Source: Acidimicrobiaceae bacterium
GTDB taxonomy: Bacteria > Actinomycetota > Acidimicrobiia > Acidimicrobiales > Bog-793
Length of the DNA stretch: 48,721 bases
NCBI GenBank assembly: GCA_003136185.1
Contig: PLDN01000135.1
Coordinates: 30,653 to 79,373 of the forward strand
Reading direction: 5' to 3'
Numbering within the stretch: the stretch's first letter is position 1; each line of letters starts with the position of its first letter. The notes under the pieces were generated by a model. That model was not told the origin of the DNA. It worked only from the letters and a program-made list of their open reading frames with translations, and did not search any database. The position numbers were made by a program, and so were the translations under genes. This document shows positions 41,468 to 48,721 of this stretch, piece after piece.

Positions 41468-41875
41468 TCAGACCCTGATGACCTCGAGGCCAGGTAGGCC
41501 GGCGTAGTCACCGTCCTGAGACGCGACGGGCATCCCGTTCGCGATGGCGGTGGCGGCGATCCAGGAGTCGTTGATCGGCATCCGCTTTCCTGCGTCACGC
41601 AGGGCGAGACGCAAGGTGGCCCAAGCGTGCGCCACTTGTGAATCGACCGGCAGCGGATCGAGTGCCTCTGCGAATGACAAGGTCTCCAGCCGGCGCGCCC
41701 GTGTCGGGCCGTCCTCGGCCGCAAGGACGCCGAGGCGCAGCTCGCCGATCGTGACAACCGACACCGAGACGCGCTCGGGCGGGCGTGCCGCGAGCGGACG
41801 TTCCTGCTCGAGGGCGATGAAGAGGGATGTGTCGGCGAGCGCCAACTCCGTGCTGTCGTCGCTCGGTGTGCTCAC
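41468..41875 (-). CDS. vapC: PIN-domain toxin (VapC family)
   Basis: 135 residues with the PIN acidic set: Asp15 (ALADTSLFIAL), Glu45 (TIGELRLGV), Asp102 (INDSWIAATAI) and Asp120/122 (SQDGDYAGL). VapC toxins are Mg-dependent RNases that cut tRNA or rRNA and are held inactive by the cognate antitoxin. Its ATG overlaps the antitoxin stop by 4 nt (ATGA), the usual coupling, so both come from the promoter at the palindrome 42135-42152. Confidence 0.93.
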   Translation of the reverse strand: MSTPSDDSTELALADTSLFIALEQERPLAARPPERVSVSVVTIGELRLGVLAAEDGPTRARRLETLSFAEALDPLPVDSQVAHAWATLRLALRDAGKRMPINDSWIAATAIANGMPVASQDGDYAGLPGLEVIRV

Positions 41876-42126
41876 GCGATCGGCAGTTCGTCGGTCGTGC
41901 CCGGCAGCAGCTCTGCCAGCTCGGTCGCGAGGTCGGGGTCAGCCCGCCAGCTGTCGCTTCCCTTCATGAAAGCGTCCCAGGAGATCGAACGCGGTCGCGA
42001 CGGCAACGGCACGAGCTCGGCGACGAGCCGGCCGCTCACGGTGACTCGTAGGTGCTCGCCGGACTCGACGCGGCGGAGCACGGCACTGACGTCGTTTCGC
42101 AGCTCACGAGCGGGAATGTCGGCCAC
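41872..42126 (-). CDS. vapB: VapB-type antitoxin (Phd/YefM-like N-terminus)
   Basis: 84 residues. The N-terminus IPARELRNDVSAVLRRVESGEHLRVTVSGRLVAELVPL is the Phd/YefM DNA-binding fold. The acidic C-terminal segment (DPDLATELAELLPGTTDELP) should block the PIN active site. It precedes vapC with a 4-nt overlap. A 7-bp-arm inverted repeat ends the leader 9 nt before its ATG and is the expected autoregulatory operator. Confidence 0.92.
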   Translation of the reverse strand: MADIPARELRNDVSAVLRRVESGEHLRVTVSGRLVAELVPLPSRPRSISWDAFMKGSDSWRADPDLATELAELLPGTTDELPIA

Positions 42127-42134
42127 CGCGCTAT

Positions 42135-42152
42135 CGTAGCAATTCTGCTACG
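42135..42152. promoter_or_regulatory. Inverted repeat operator of the vapBC pair
   Basis: CGTAGCA-ATTC-TGCTACG: perfect 7-bp arms with a 4-nt centre, located 9-26 nt upstream of the vapB ATG. The position and symmetry fit repression by the VapB-VapC complex. Confidence 0.7.
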
Positions 42153-42184
42153 CCTTAGGAACACTCTTGTGCAACGTCAGCTCT

Positions 42185-42517
42185 TCAGGATGCCGAAGCG
42201 ATTCCCAGAAACACAACGATCGCACGGTTGAGCCGCACAAGATCGGCGTCATCGAGGACGCCGATCTGCGCTCCCAGCTTGGAGCGGGACACCGTAGTGA
42301 TCTTGTCGACCATGAGCCGGCACGATTCCCGCACTCCGTTAGACGGGGTCGCTTGAATCTCCAAGCGGAACAGGGGGGCAGCGGTCGGATCTGTAGTGCA
42401 GGGGCAGATGATGACCGAATCAGTATCGAATCGGTCATCTTGGACTATCACTGCCGGCCGAGGCTTCCCCGCGTAGTCGGAACCGCCGGCAACAGTCCAG
42501 ATTTCAGCACGCCTCAT
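42185..42517 (-). CDS. mazF: MazF/PemK-type endoribonuclease toxin
   Basis: 110 residues. The motifs are MRRAEIWTVAGGSDYAGKPRPAVIVQDD (the conserved G-x-[KR]-x-R-P-x-[VL]-[VI] block), SVIICPCTTDP, and CRLMVDKITTVSRSKLGAQIGVLDDADLVRLNRAIVVFLG, with the RPAVIV and TT..R residues used for RNA cleavage. It overlaps its antitoxin gene by 4 nt. It is one of two toxin-antitoxin pairs transcribed leftward in tandem. Confidence 0.93.
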   Translation of the reverse strand: MRRAEIWTVAGGSDYAGKPRPAVIVQDDRFDTDSVIICPCTTDPTAAPLFRLEIQATPSNGVRESCRLMVDKITTVSRSKLGAQIGVLDDADLVRLNRAIVVFLGIASAS

Positions 42518-42726
42518 TCATCTGGCCACGAAGAGACCGAATCGACGAACGCTTGGTCGTCAGCTGCGGCGGCACTGGTGGCGACGGCGCGGGACTGGCG
42601 GTGTGCTTCCTCGGCAAAACCGGGCGCGCGCACATCCGGCACCCATATCTGGACCGGGCGCATGCCCTGCGCTCGCAGTCGCGCACGATGCTCGCGGACC
42701 CGCTTTCGAGACCCTGTGTTCGGCAT
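42514..42726 (-). CDS. MazE-like antitoxin (DUF3018 type)
   Basis: 70 residues: SRKRVREHRARLRAQGMRPVQIWVPDVRAPGFAEEAHRQSRAVATS, then an acidic tail ending SSWPDE. The R.R..LR..GMRPVQIWVPD pattern is the DUF3018 antitoxin signature that accompanies MazF toxins in actinobacteria. GAGGTGAGGTC precedes the ATG. A perfect 12-bp palindrome lies 15 nt upstream and probably serves as autoregulatory site. Confidence 0.9.
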   Translation of the reverse strand: MPNTGSRKRVREHRARLRAQGMRPVQIWVPDVRAPGFAEEAHRQSRAVATSAAAADDQAFVDSVSSWPDE

Positions 42727-42740
42727 GACCTCACCTCTCT

Positions 42741-42752
42741 GTTACATGTAAC
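42741..42752. promoter_or_regulatory. Palindrome upstream of the MazEF-type pair
   Basis: GTTACATGTAAC is a perfect 12-bp palindrome beginning 15 nt before the antitoxin start and overlapping the likely promoter. It is the expected binding site for the antitoxin or the toxin-antitoxin complex. Confidence 0.65.
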
Positions 42753-42984
42753 GATAGCAATTTTCGAGCACCCCGCGGCCGTCGGCGACCAGGCCGTTGC
42801 CGTTCTGCTGGTGGCGACTTGCCAGCGGCGAGCGCTGGGCGAAATATGCAGGACAACGCGCGTCCACGCTGGCGGTCTCGCAGGCATCTCCCTCGGAACC
42901 CAGCAGAATTTCCCAGCAACGTCCCAGGGGTGGCGGTCGCCCTGATGAACATGACGCTCCTCTCGTATCTCACGATCTCGACCA

Positions 42985-43368
42985 ATGTCTCCCACTAAGG
43001 CCCGGCGGCGTTGGCTCCGCGGGCTCTTGGCGGGAGTCGCCGAACTCGTCGTCATCGGCGTCGGCGGTCCCTTCGTCTACATCCACTTCATCGAGGGCCC
43101 AGCACCGGCGGCTTTCACGCTGCCGTCGCTCAAGACAACGACAACGACCCCAGGCTCCGGCCTGCCGCCCACGACGAAAACGAGCTCGTCAACCGTGGCT
43201 GGCGCGAGCGGCAAATGGGTCGTCGGGAGCAGCTCACAGGCTGGGTATCGAGTCCAGGAGGTGCTCGCCGGGCAGAACAACACAGCAGTAGGCAGAACGA
43301 GTCAGATCACCGGCACGATCTCGATCAGCGGCTCGACGGTCTCGAGCGCTTCGTTTCTCGTGGACCTC
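42985..43368 (+). pseudogene. Truncated YceI-family membrane-anchored protein
   Basis: The frame opens with a basic stretch and one membrane anchor (WLRGLLAGVAELVVIGVGGPFVYIHFIEGPAPAAF), a Thr/Ser/Pro linker, then the start of a YceI barrel (GKWVVGSSSQAGYRVQEVLAGQNNTAVGRTSQITGTISISG and SASFLVDL). YceI proteins are ~180-220 residues with the anchor. This one stops matching at residue 128 (43368), exactly where an ABC-ATPase fragment on the opposite strand ends, and runs on for only eight more codons to a stop at 43395. Three quarters of the lipid-binding barrel is missing, so the product is unlikely to work. Confidence 0.78.
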
Positions 43369-43495
43369 AGGAGGCGCCCCGGTCCACCACGATGAGATGG
43401 TCCGCGATCTCTGTCACGAGGTCGATGTGATGCTCGACGCGAACGACGGTGGTGGTGCCTGTCCGGGTCGCCGCGCGCACGGCGTCGAGCAGCCT
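43367..43495 (-). pseudogene. Fragment of a LivG-type ABC ATPase
   Basis: Read leftward, RLLDAVRAATRTGTTTVVRVEHHIDLVTEIADHLIVVDRGAS followed by TGA corresponds to the region around the H-loop (VEHHIDLVMEI..H) of LivG-like ATPases. Walker A, signature and Walker B are absent and the upstream frame is low-complexity. It meets the truncated YceI gene head-on at 43367/43368, marking a rearrangement breakpoint. Confidence 0.65.
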
Positions 43496-43589
43496 CGGAG
43501 GCGGCCTTCGGCGAGGAGCCCTTTCCCCGTTCGCTAAGCGGCGGTAGCCTGACGGCACAAGGGATTACCACTTGTAAAGAGGGAGCCTA

Positions 43590-44789
43590 ATGAGGACATT
43601 CCGCGTCCTACGCAGGGGTCTCGCGCCCGTTATCGTGCTGTGCGGGTTCTTCGGCACGCAGGTCGTCGGCACGGAGCTGTCGAGCGCTGCGTCGGGCTGG
43701 AAAATCGTCGCTAGCCCCGGCGTTCCGGACACCACGTACTCTGCTCTGCAAGGCATCTCGTGTCCTGCCACCAATGACTGCTTTGCAGTCGGGGAAGGCG
43801 GCACCGGCCTGGGCAAGTTGTCGGAGACGGCGCTGCCTCTCATCGACCACTGGGACGGATCACAGTGGTGGGCCCTCGACGCGCCTGTCAGATTGAACGA
43901 GAACCGGCTCTTAGGCGTGTCCTGCTCCTCGCGGACTTTCTGCGTCGCGGTCGGCTATGACTCGTCATTGAACGGGGACCTTGCCGATGCTGACGTGTGG
44001 AACGGACGGGGTTGGTCGGCGATGGCCTTTCCGAACCCCGATGGGATGAGCTTCGAACTGACCTCGGTGTCGTGCCTCTCGAGCAAGGACTGTGTTGCGG
44101 TGGGCCACGAGTACAACTCCACGGTCTCGACTGCCTTCGCCGCTCACTTCGACGGCAAGAGCTGGAAGGCGGCCGTCGTCACCGGGGTTGGCCCCGAAGC
44201 GCTCCTCGAAGGCGTGAGCTGCTCCTCGGCCACCTCATGTGTCGCCGTCGGCTATGACTTCACCAACGATATCGACACAACGTTGCTTGTCACGACAACC
44301 ACCCAGACAAAGTGGAAGACCGACACGAAGGTGAAGATCGCAGGACAGGATGCCTTGCTCACAGGCGTCAGCTGTGTCAAGGCGCAATCCTGCGTGGCTG
44401 TCGGGTACGAGACCATCTCGAGCTCGAGTTCGCAGATTTCGGGCGACGAGCTAGTCGAGACCGGCAAAGGGTCCTCTTGGAAGGAGACGACACGGGCCAC
44501 AAGCTTGTCGAAGGGCTTCGACGTGCCCGAGGGCGTCGCCTGTTCTTCCCCGACGGCGTGCTCGGTGAGCGGGATCGCCATCTCCCGGGCCGGCGGCGAT
44601 ACGACTATTCTGGCGCTTGTCCAATCCTGGAACGGCCACAGCATCGGCAGCGTGGCCAGCCAGACCGCTCGGGGGTGGACCTACCAGGAGTTGATCGGCG
44701 CTGCTTGCTCGGGCTCGGAGTGCTTTATGGTTGGGCTGCTCTCGAACTCCGCAGGCTCGGTTGAACAGCCTCTGATCGAGCGATCCTGA
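43590..44789 (+). CDS. Secreted paired-cysteine repeat protein
   Basis: 399 residues from ATG 43590 behind GAGGGAG. The N-terminus (VLRRGLAPVIVLCGFFGTQVVGTELSSAAS) is a Sec signal peptide. Seven repeats of about 45-50 residues follow, each with a motif close to L.GVSC.S...CVAVGY (ISCPATNDCFAVGE, VSCSSRTFCVAVGY, VSCLSSKDCVAVGH, VSCSSATSCVAVGY, VSCVKAQSCVAVGY, VACSSPTACSVSGI, AACSGSECFMVGL) and several with W.G..W strands. The pattern suggests a beta-propeller with a disulfide in each blade. Similar proteins occur in environmental actinobacteria without known function. It is probably surface-exposed or secreted. Its neighbour is a much larger propeller protein. Confidence 0.85.
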   Translation: MRTFRVLRRGLAPVIVLCGFFGTQVVGTELSSAASGWKIVASPGVPDTTYSALQGISCPATNDCFAVGEGGTGLGKLSETALPLIDHWDGSQWWALDAPVRLNENRLLGVSCSSRTFCVAVGYDSSLNGDLADADVWNGRGWSAMAFPNPDGMSFELTSVSCLSSKDCVAVGHEYNSTVSTAFAAHFDGKSWKAAVVTGVGPEALLEGVSCSSATSCVAVGYDFTNDIDTTLLVTTTTQTKWKTDTKVKIAGQDALLTGVSCVKAQSCVAVGYETISSSSSQISGDELVETGKGSSWKETTRATSLSKGFDVPEGVACSSPTACSVSGIAISRAGGDTTILALVQSWNGHSIGSVASQTARGWTYQELIGAACSGSECFMVGLLSNSAGSVEQPLIERS

Positions 44790-45116
44790 CCTCTCGGTCC
44801 GGGTGGAGGGTGGCCTTCGGCGAGGAAGTGACCGACTGGGGTTGGGATCACGTGACCAGCTTCACGAGTTGGTCGTCAGCCCATTTGTCTGAGTGGTCAT
44901 ATCCGCCGCCCGTGCGGACCTGCGAGCCAGCGGGCCGGTTGAGGGGCCGCCCATCGGCTCAGCCGACTTCAACCGTTCGACACGCGCGTCGGAACCAGCA
45001 ATCAGACCTGTTGTCCGGATCGAGCTGGTGTGCAACCATGACCACCCAGTGCGCTGACTTGCTGACCCGGCCCCAGCCCGGCGGAGTTGATCAGCCGGAG
45101 GACTAGGAGGCCGTCG
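44790..45116. other. Intergenic region before the kelch/FN3 gene
   Basis: 327 nt between the two secreted-protein genes. A 98-codon rightward frame is open here but has no family features and no good ribosome site, so it is not called. The promoter of the downstream gene must lie here. A TAGGAGG ribosome site precedes its ATG by 7 nt. Confidence 0.5.
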
Positions 45117-48100
45117 ATGACCGGTGTCTCGGACTTGCCGCCACAAGGTCGTCGCGCGGCACGGCGCGGTCGTTGTGCCAAACCAGCTAGGCACGGCGCC
45201 ATCGGCGCCATCTTGGCTGCCGTGCTCATGGCGGGCGGGCTCGTGGTGTCGGTCGGCCTTGGCGCACCCCCGGCGGGCGCTGCCAGCAGCATCCTGCCGG
45301 TTCCCACCTGGACCGAGCTCTCGCCGGCGACCAGCCCGGCGGCGCGCCAACTCGGCACGATGGCCTACGACTCTGGGACCGGGCAGCTGGTGCTCTTCGG
45401 CGGCGCCGGCACCTCCTTTCCCGGGGGGCTCCGCAACGACACCTGGACCTTCAACGGCATGACCTGGACGCAGCTCTCGCCCGCCACGAGCCCTCCCGGC
45501 CGCGACGGCGCCGTCATGGCCTACGACCCGGCGACCGGGCAGATGGTGCTCTTCGGCGGCTACTCCGGCGGTGATCTCGACGACACCTGGATCTGGAACG
45601 GGACGAACTGGGCTGAAGCGAGCCCGTCGACCAGCCCGCCGGGGCTCGACGGGGCCGCCATGGCCTACGACGCCGGAACCGGCCAACTCGTTCTCTTCGG
45701 GGGCCAGGGCGATTCCGGCGGCCCGGGCAACGAGACCTGGACCTGGAACGGGACGACCTGGACGGAGCAGGCGCCGACTACGAGCCCGGTCGGCCGGTCG
45801 GACGCCGCCATGGCCTACGACCCCGCGATCGGCCAGCTCGTTCTCTTCGGCGGCCATGTATACAGCGCGACTTTCGGCGACACCTGGGCGTGGACCGGCA
45901 CCAACTGGACCGAGCAGTCGCCGACGACGAGCCCGTCAGGTCGGTCCGGCGCGTCGATGGCCTACGACCCCGGCACCGGACAGCTGATCCTGTTCGGTGG
46001 TGATGGCGGCAGCGGCGAGATGAGCGACACCTGGACGTTGAGCTCCACGACCTGGACCGAGCAGTCGCCGACAGCAAGCCCGCAGGGAACGGTGTCCGGA
46101 ATGATGGCCTATGACCCGGCGACGGGTCAGCTCGTGCTCTTCGGCGCCCCTTACTCCTACACCTGGTACTGGGGATACCCAAGCGGGCTCAGCGCGAGCT
46201 GGACACAGCTCTCACCTGCGACCAGCCCGCCGGGGCGGTCCTATGCCGTCATGGCCTTCGACGCCGCGACGGGCCAGACGGTCCTGTTCGGCGGCAACGA
46301 GGCCTCGGACCTGAACCAGGCCGACACTTGGACCTATCAAGGAGGCGCTTGGACCGAGCAGTCGCCGGCGACGAGCCCACCGGGCAGGGCAGGAGCGTCG
46401 ATGGCCTACGACCCCGCCACTGGCCAGTTGTTGCTCTTCGGTGGCGCGACCAACGCAGGAGCCGCGAGCGACACCTGGACCTGGACGGGCTCGACCTGGC
46501 AGGCGTTGACGCCGGCCACGAGCCCGCCCAAGCGATACGGCGCCGCCATGGCCTTCGACGCCGCCACAGGCCAACTCGTGCTCTTCGGCGGCTACGGCGG
46601 CACGGGGTCGTCGACCAACCTCAACGACACCTGGACCTGGAACGGCTCGAACTGGGTGGCGCAGACCCCTGCGACGAGTCCGCCCGCCCGAGCCTTCCCG
46701 ACGATGGCCTACGACGCCGGAACCGGCCAACTGGTGCTCTTCGGCGGCTACGGCGCTGCTGGCGACCTCAGCGACACCTGGACGTGGACCGGTTCGAACT
46801 GGGTGTCGCAGAGCCCGGCGACAATCCCGCTAGGCCGCGAGTTCCCATCGATGGTCTACGACCCCGCCCTTGGTGAGCTCGTGGTCTTCGGCGGGAAGGG
46901 ATCCTCTGGGGAGCTCAGCGACACGTTGGCGTGGGTGCCGAGTGGCGACACATACAACTGGACGGACCTGTCGCCGGCCGCGAACCCGTCGGCCCGCGAC
47001 TACGCGGCCATAGCCTACGACTCCGCCGACGGCCAGCTCATAATCTTCGGCGGCGAGAACACGACGAGCGGCGACCTAGGGGACACCTGGGACTACGGCC
47101 TCCTAGCGGCTGCGCCAGCGGCGCCGGAGGTCACCGAAGCAACGCCAGGGCCAGGGTCGGCCACGATCACCTGGATCGCTCCCAGCGCCGACGGCGGAAC
47201 GCCAATCACCGGCTACGACGTCTATGAGGCAAGCACTCCCGGTAGCGAGAGTGCGACACCGGTCAACGCCTCGCCGGTGGCGGCTGGAGCGACGAGCTAC
47301 ACGGCGACCGGTCTCACGAACGGCACTCCGTACTTCTTCAAGGTGCGGGCGCTAAATGCTGTCGGCAAGAGCGCCTTGTCGAACGAGGCGCCCGTCATTC
47401 CGGTGGCACCGCCGGGGGCGCCCAGTGGGCTCGGGGCCTTCTCCGGTCAGAACCAGACAGTGCAACTCGGCTGGACCGACCCGACTGTCGACGGTGGTAG
47501 CGCGATCACCGGCTACGACGTCTACGACGCGACGACGGCCGGTGGCGAATCCGAGACGCCGGTCAACTCCTCCCCCCTCCCGCCCGGGACGACGCAATAC
47601 GAAGCTCCCGGCCTTTCGAACGGGACGACCTACTACTTCACGGTGGAGGCGATCAACGCCATTGGTGAGAGCGTGGCTTCGAACGAGATCTCGGCCACCC
47701 CGTACACCGAGCCCGATGCCCCGTCCATCACCGAAGCCGTGCCGGCCGACACGTCTGTGACCTTGGACTGGACTGCGCCGCCTGACGGCGGGAACGCGCT
47801 GACCGGTTACTACGTATACGAGGGCACGACGCCCGGCGGCGAGAACGGCGAGCCGGTCAACTCGGCGGCGATCGCTCCCACGGCGACGAGCTACCCGGTG
47901 ACGGGGCTCACAGATGGGACGACGTACTACTTCCGCATGACGGCGACCAACTCCGACGGCTACAGCTCGTACTCGAGCGAGGTCTCGGCGACGCCGGCGA
48001 GCGTGCCGGAGCCGGTCGGCAGCCCGAAGGCGACGGCTGGCAACGGCTTCGCGACCGTCACTTGGGCTGCCCCGACGTCGGACGGGGGGAGCGCCGTTAC

Positions 48101-48721
48101 CGGCTACGACGTCTACGACTCGACGAAGTCGGGCCACGAGGGCTCGGCGCCCGTGAACTCGTTGCCGATTGCACCGGCCACGAGGACGTACAAGGTGACC
48201 AAGCTCAAGAACGGCACTAGGTACTACTTCACTGTGAAGGCGATCAACGGGATCGGCCTGAGCAACGCCTCGAGCGAGGTATCGGCCACCCCGGCGACGG
48301 TGCCGGAGGCGCCTGGCAGCGTCAAGGCCACGGCCGGCAAGGACGACGTCAAGGTCGCCTGGGCGGTCCCGAAGTCCAACGGCGGGAGTGCCGTTACCGG
48401 CTACGACGTCTACGAGGGGACGAAATCCCGCGGCGAGAGCGCCAAGCCCGTGAATGCAAAGCCGCTCTCTCCCTCGACGAAGAGCTTGACCGTGACCAAG
48501 CTGAAGGCCGGCACGAAATATTTCTTCGTCGTGACGGCGGTCAACGCCCGCGGCACGAGCGTGGCCTCGAAGGAGGTCTCAGCGACACCTCTCGCGACGG
48601 CCTCCTTAGGCCGGCCGAGGCAGGCCTTGGTCTTCTCGACCTTCCGCCGGGTAGTCCGGATCGGCAGCCTTCATAACCGGCTGCCTGGCCTCATCGAGTC
48701 GGCCCGCGTCGAGCCGGCCCG
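45117..48721 (+). CDS. Large secreted kelch-repeat/fibronectin type III protein (3' end outside window)
   Basis: The frame runs from ATG 45117 to the window edge without a stop, at least 1201 codons. After a basic N-terminus comes a signal sequence (IGAILAAVLMAGGLVVSVGLGAPPAGAAS). Twelve kelch-like repeats follow (about residues 63-660), each near T-W-T-x-x-S-P-x-T-S-P-P-x-R-x-x-x-x-M-A-Y-D then TGQLVLFGG and DTWTW. Twelve units suit two six-bladed propellers. Five FN3 domains follow (about 665-1160), each with DGG..ITGYDVYE and NGT.YYF.V.A.N..G.S..S. Residues beyond ~1165 (LGRPRQALVFSTFRRVVRIG) are not FN3-like. It is likely a cell-surface or secreted binding protein, perhaps carbohydrate-binding or adhesive. 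No sortase motif or further anchor is visible before the edge. Confidence 0.92.
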   Translation, partial: MTGVSDLPPQGRRAARRGRCAKPARHGAIGAILAAVLMAGGLVVSVGLGAPPAGAASSILPVPTWTELSPATSPAARQLGTMAYDSGTGQLVLFGGAGTSFPGGLRNDTWTFNGMTWTQLSPATSPPGRDGAVMAYDPATGQMVLFGGYSGGDLDDTWIWNGTNWAEASPSTSPPGLDGAAMAYDAGTGQLVLFGGQGDSGGPGNETWTWNGTTWTEQAPTTSPVGRSDAAMAYDPAIGQLVLFGGHVYSATFGDTWAWTGTNWTEQSPTTSPSGRSGASMAYDPGTGQLILFGGDGGSGEMSDTWTLSSTTWTEQSPTASPQGTVSGMMAYDPATGQLVLFGAPYSYTWYWGYPSGLSASWTQLSPATSPPGRSYAVMAFDAATGQTVLFGGNEASDLNQADTWTYQGGAWTEQSPATSPPGRAGASMAYDPATGQLLLFGGATNAGAASDTWTWTGSTWQALTPATSPPKRYGAAMAFDAATGQLVLFGGYGGTGSSTNLNDTWTWNGSNWVAQTPATSPPARAFPTMAYDAGTGQLVLFGGYGAAGDLSDTWTWTGSNWVSQSPATIPLGREFPSMVYDPALGELVVFGGKGSSGELSDTLAWVPSGDTYNWTDLSPAANPSARDYAAIAYDSADGQLIIFGGENTTSGDLGDTWDYGLLAAAPAAPEVTEATPGPGSATITWIAPSADGGTPITGYDVYEASTPGSESATPVNASPVAAGATSYTATGLTNGTPYFFKVRALNAVGKSALSNEAPVIPVAPPGAPSGLGAFSGQNQTVQLGWTDPTVDGGSAITGYDVYDATTAGGESETPVNSSPLPPGTTQYEAPGLSNGTTYYFTVEAINAIGESVASNEISATPYTEPDAPSITEAVPADTSVTLDWTAPPDGGNALTGYYVYEGTTPGGENGEPVNSAAIAPTATSYPVTGLTDGTTYYFRMTATNSDGYSSYSSEVSATPASVPEPVGSPKATAGNGFATVTWAAPTSDGGSAVTGYDVYDSTKSGHEGSAPVNSLPIAPATRTYKVTKLKNGTRYYFTVKAINGIGLSNASSEVSATPATVPEAPGSVKATAGKDDVKVAWAVPKSNGGSAVTGYDVYEGTKSRGESAKPVNAKPLSPSTKSLTVTKLKAGTKYFFVVTAVNARGTSVASKEVSATPLATASLGRPRQALVFSTFRRVVRIGSLHNRLPGLIESARVEPA
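45306..47098 (+). repeat. Tandem kelch-encoding DNA repeats (12 units of about 147 bp)
   Basis: Direct repeats in the coding sequence, each ~140-155 bp, with cores reading ATGGCCTACGACC and CTCGTGCTCTTCGG. Codon-level conservation between units is high, which suggests recent internal duplication or gene conversion and makes the locus prone to copy-number change and misassembly. Unit 6 has lost the second Gly of FGG and unit 12 has drifted most. Confidence 0.8.

Noticed and set aside
44862..45857. 331-codon leftward open frame overlapping the kelch gene start
   Set aside because: It mirrors the kelch DNA repeats in antisense; low-complexity Arg/Gly-rich sequence with no plausible function.
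45306..47098. CRISPR-like regular direct repeats
   Set aside because: The ~147-bp units are codon-phased kelch blades inside one open frame, with no unique spacers or cas genes.

Overview
The window comes from a high-G+C Gram-positive-type genome, most likely an actinobacterium and plausibly an acidimicrobial lineage. This is inferred from the strongly G/C-biased third positions, GTG/TTG starts, the abundance of FadE-like acyl-CoA dehydrogenases, CaiB-type CoA-transferases and LLM flavoenzymes, a lipoprotein branched-chain-type ABC system, and secreted paired-cysteine and kelch repeat proteins. No rRNA, tRNA, CRISPR array or IS element was recognised.

Layout. (1) 1-12074 is a leftward block of CoA-thioester genes: SDR, enoyl-CoA hydratase, FAS1-like/MaoC dehydratase, acyl-CoA dehydrogenases, TetR regulator, acyl-CoA ligase, SDR, LLM monooxygenase. 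It ends in an internally deleted wax-ester synthase/DGAT gene and the 5' part of a tyrosine phenol-lyase/tryptophanase gene that leaves the window. (2) 12075-18313 is a rightward uptake locus: lipoprotein binding protein, GntR/UTRA regulator, a collapsed remnant of a second binding protein, LivH permease, a fused LivM-LivG protein and LivF. (3) 18330-33300 holds an enoyl-CoA hydratase, a rightward 748-aa tandem CaiB CoA-transferase, and a leftward ten-gene operon with tight overlaps: two acyl-CoA dehydrogenases, hydratase, a second tandem CoA-transferase, thiolase, two more dehydrogenases, acyl-CoA carboxylase beta subunit, MaoC and CitE-like lyase. (4) 33561-40429 holds alpha-methylacyl-CoA racemase, an alpha/beta hydrolase, an acyl-CoA dehydrogenase, a winged-helix-like protein of unknown role, an MBL-fold hydrolase and a TesB-type thioesterase. 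(5) 40430-43590 is a degraded zone with a nonsense-broken UPF0104 fragment, a molbindin, two toxin-antitoxin pairs with palindromic operators, and a head-to-head junction of two truncated genes. (6) 43590-48721 encodes two secreted repeat proteins, the second (12 kelch plus 5 FN3 units) open at the window end.

Working model (inference). Regions 2 and 3 look like one import-and-degrade system. A carboxylate would be bound by the lipoprotein, imported by LivH/MG/F, activated by tandem CaiB CoA-transferases (or the ligase), desaturated by probable heteromeric FadE pairs, hydrated, oxidised and cleaved by thiolase. Alpha-methylacyl-CoA racemase and the carboxylase/CitE/MaoC set suggest methyl-branched substrates. 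The substrate itself cannot be read from the sequence.

The most distinctive signal is a shared 16-bp element, ACnTGACTGGACAAGT. It occurs at the SBP/SDR divergent promoter (twice, 31 bp apart), before the remnant/permease operon and before the first tandem CoA-transferase. A degenerate copy precedes the GntR gene, and a 13/16 match lies between the distant winged-helix and MBL genes. It is probably the operator of the HutC-type GntR protein and defines a candidate regulon.
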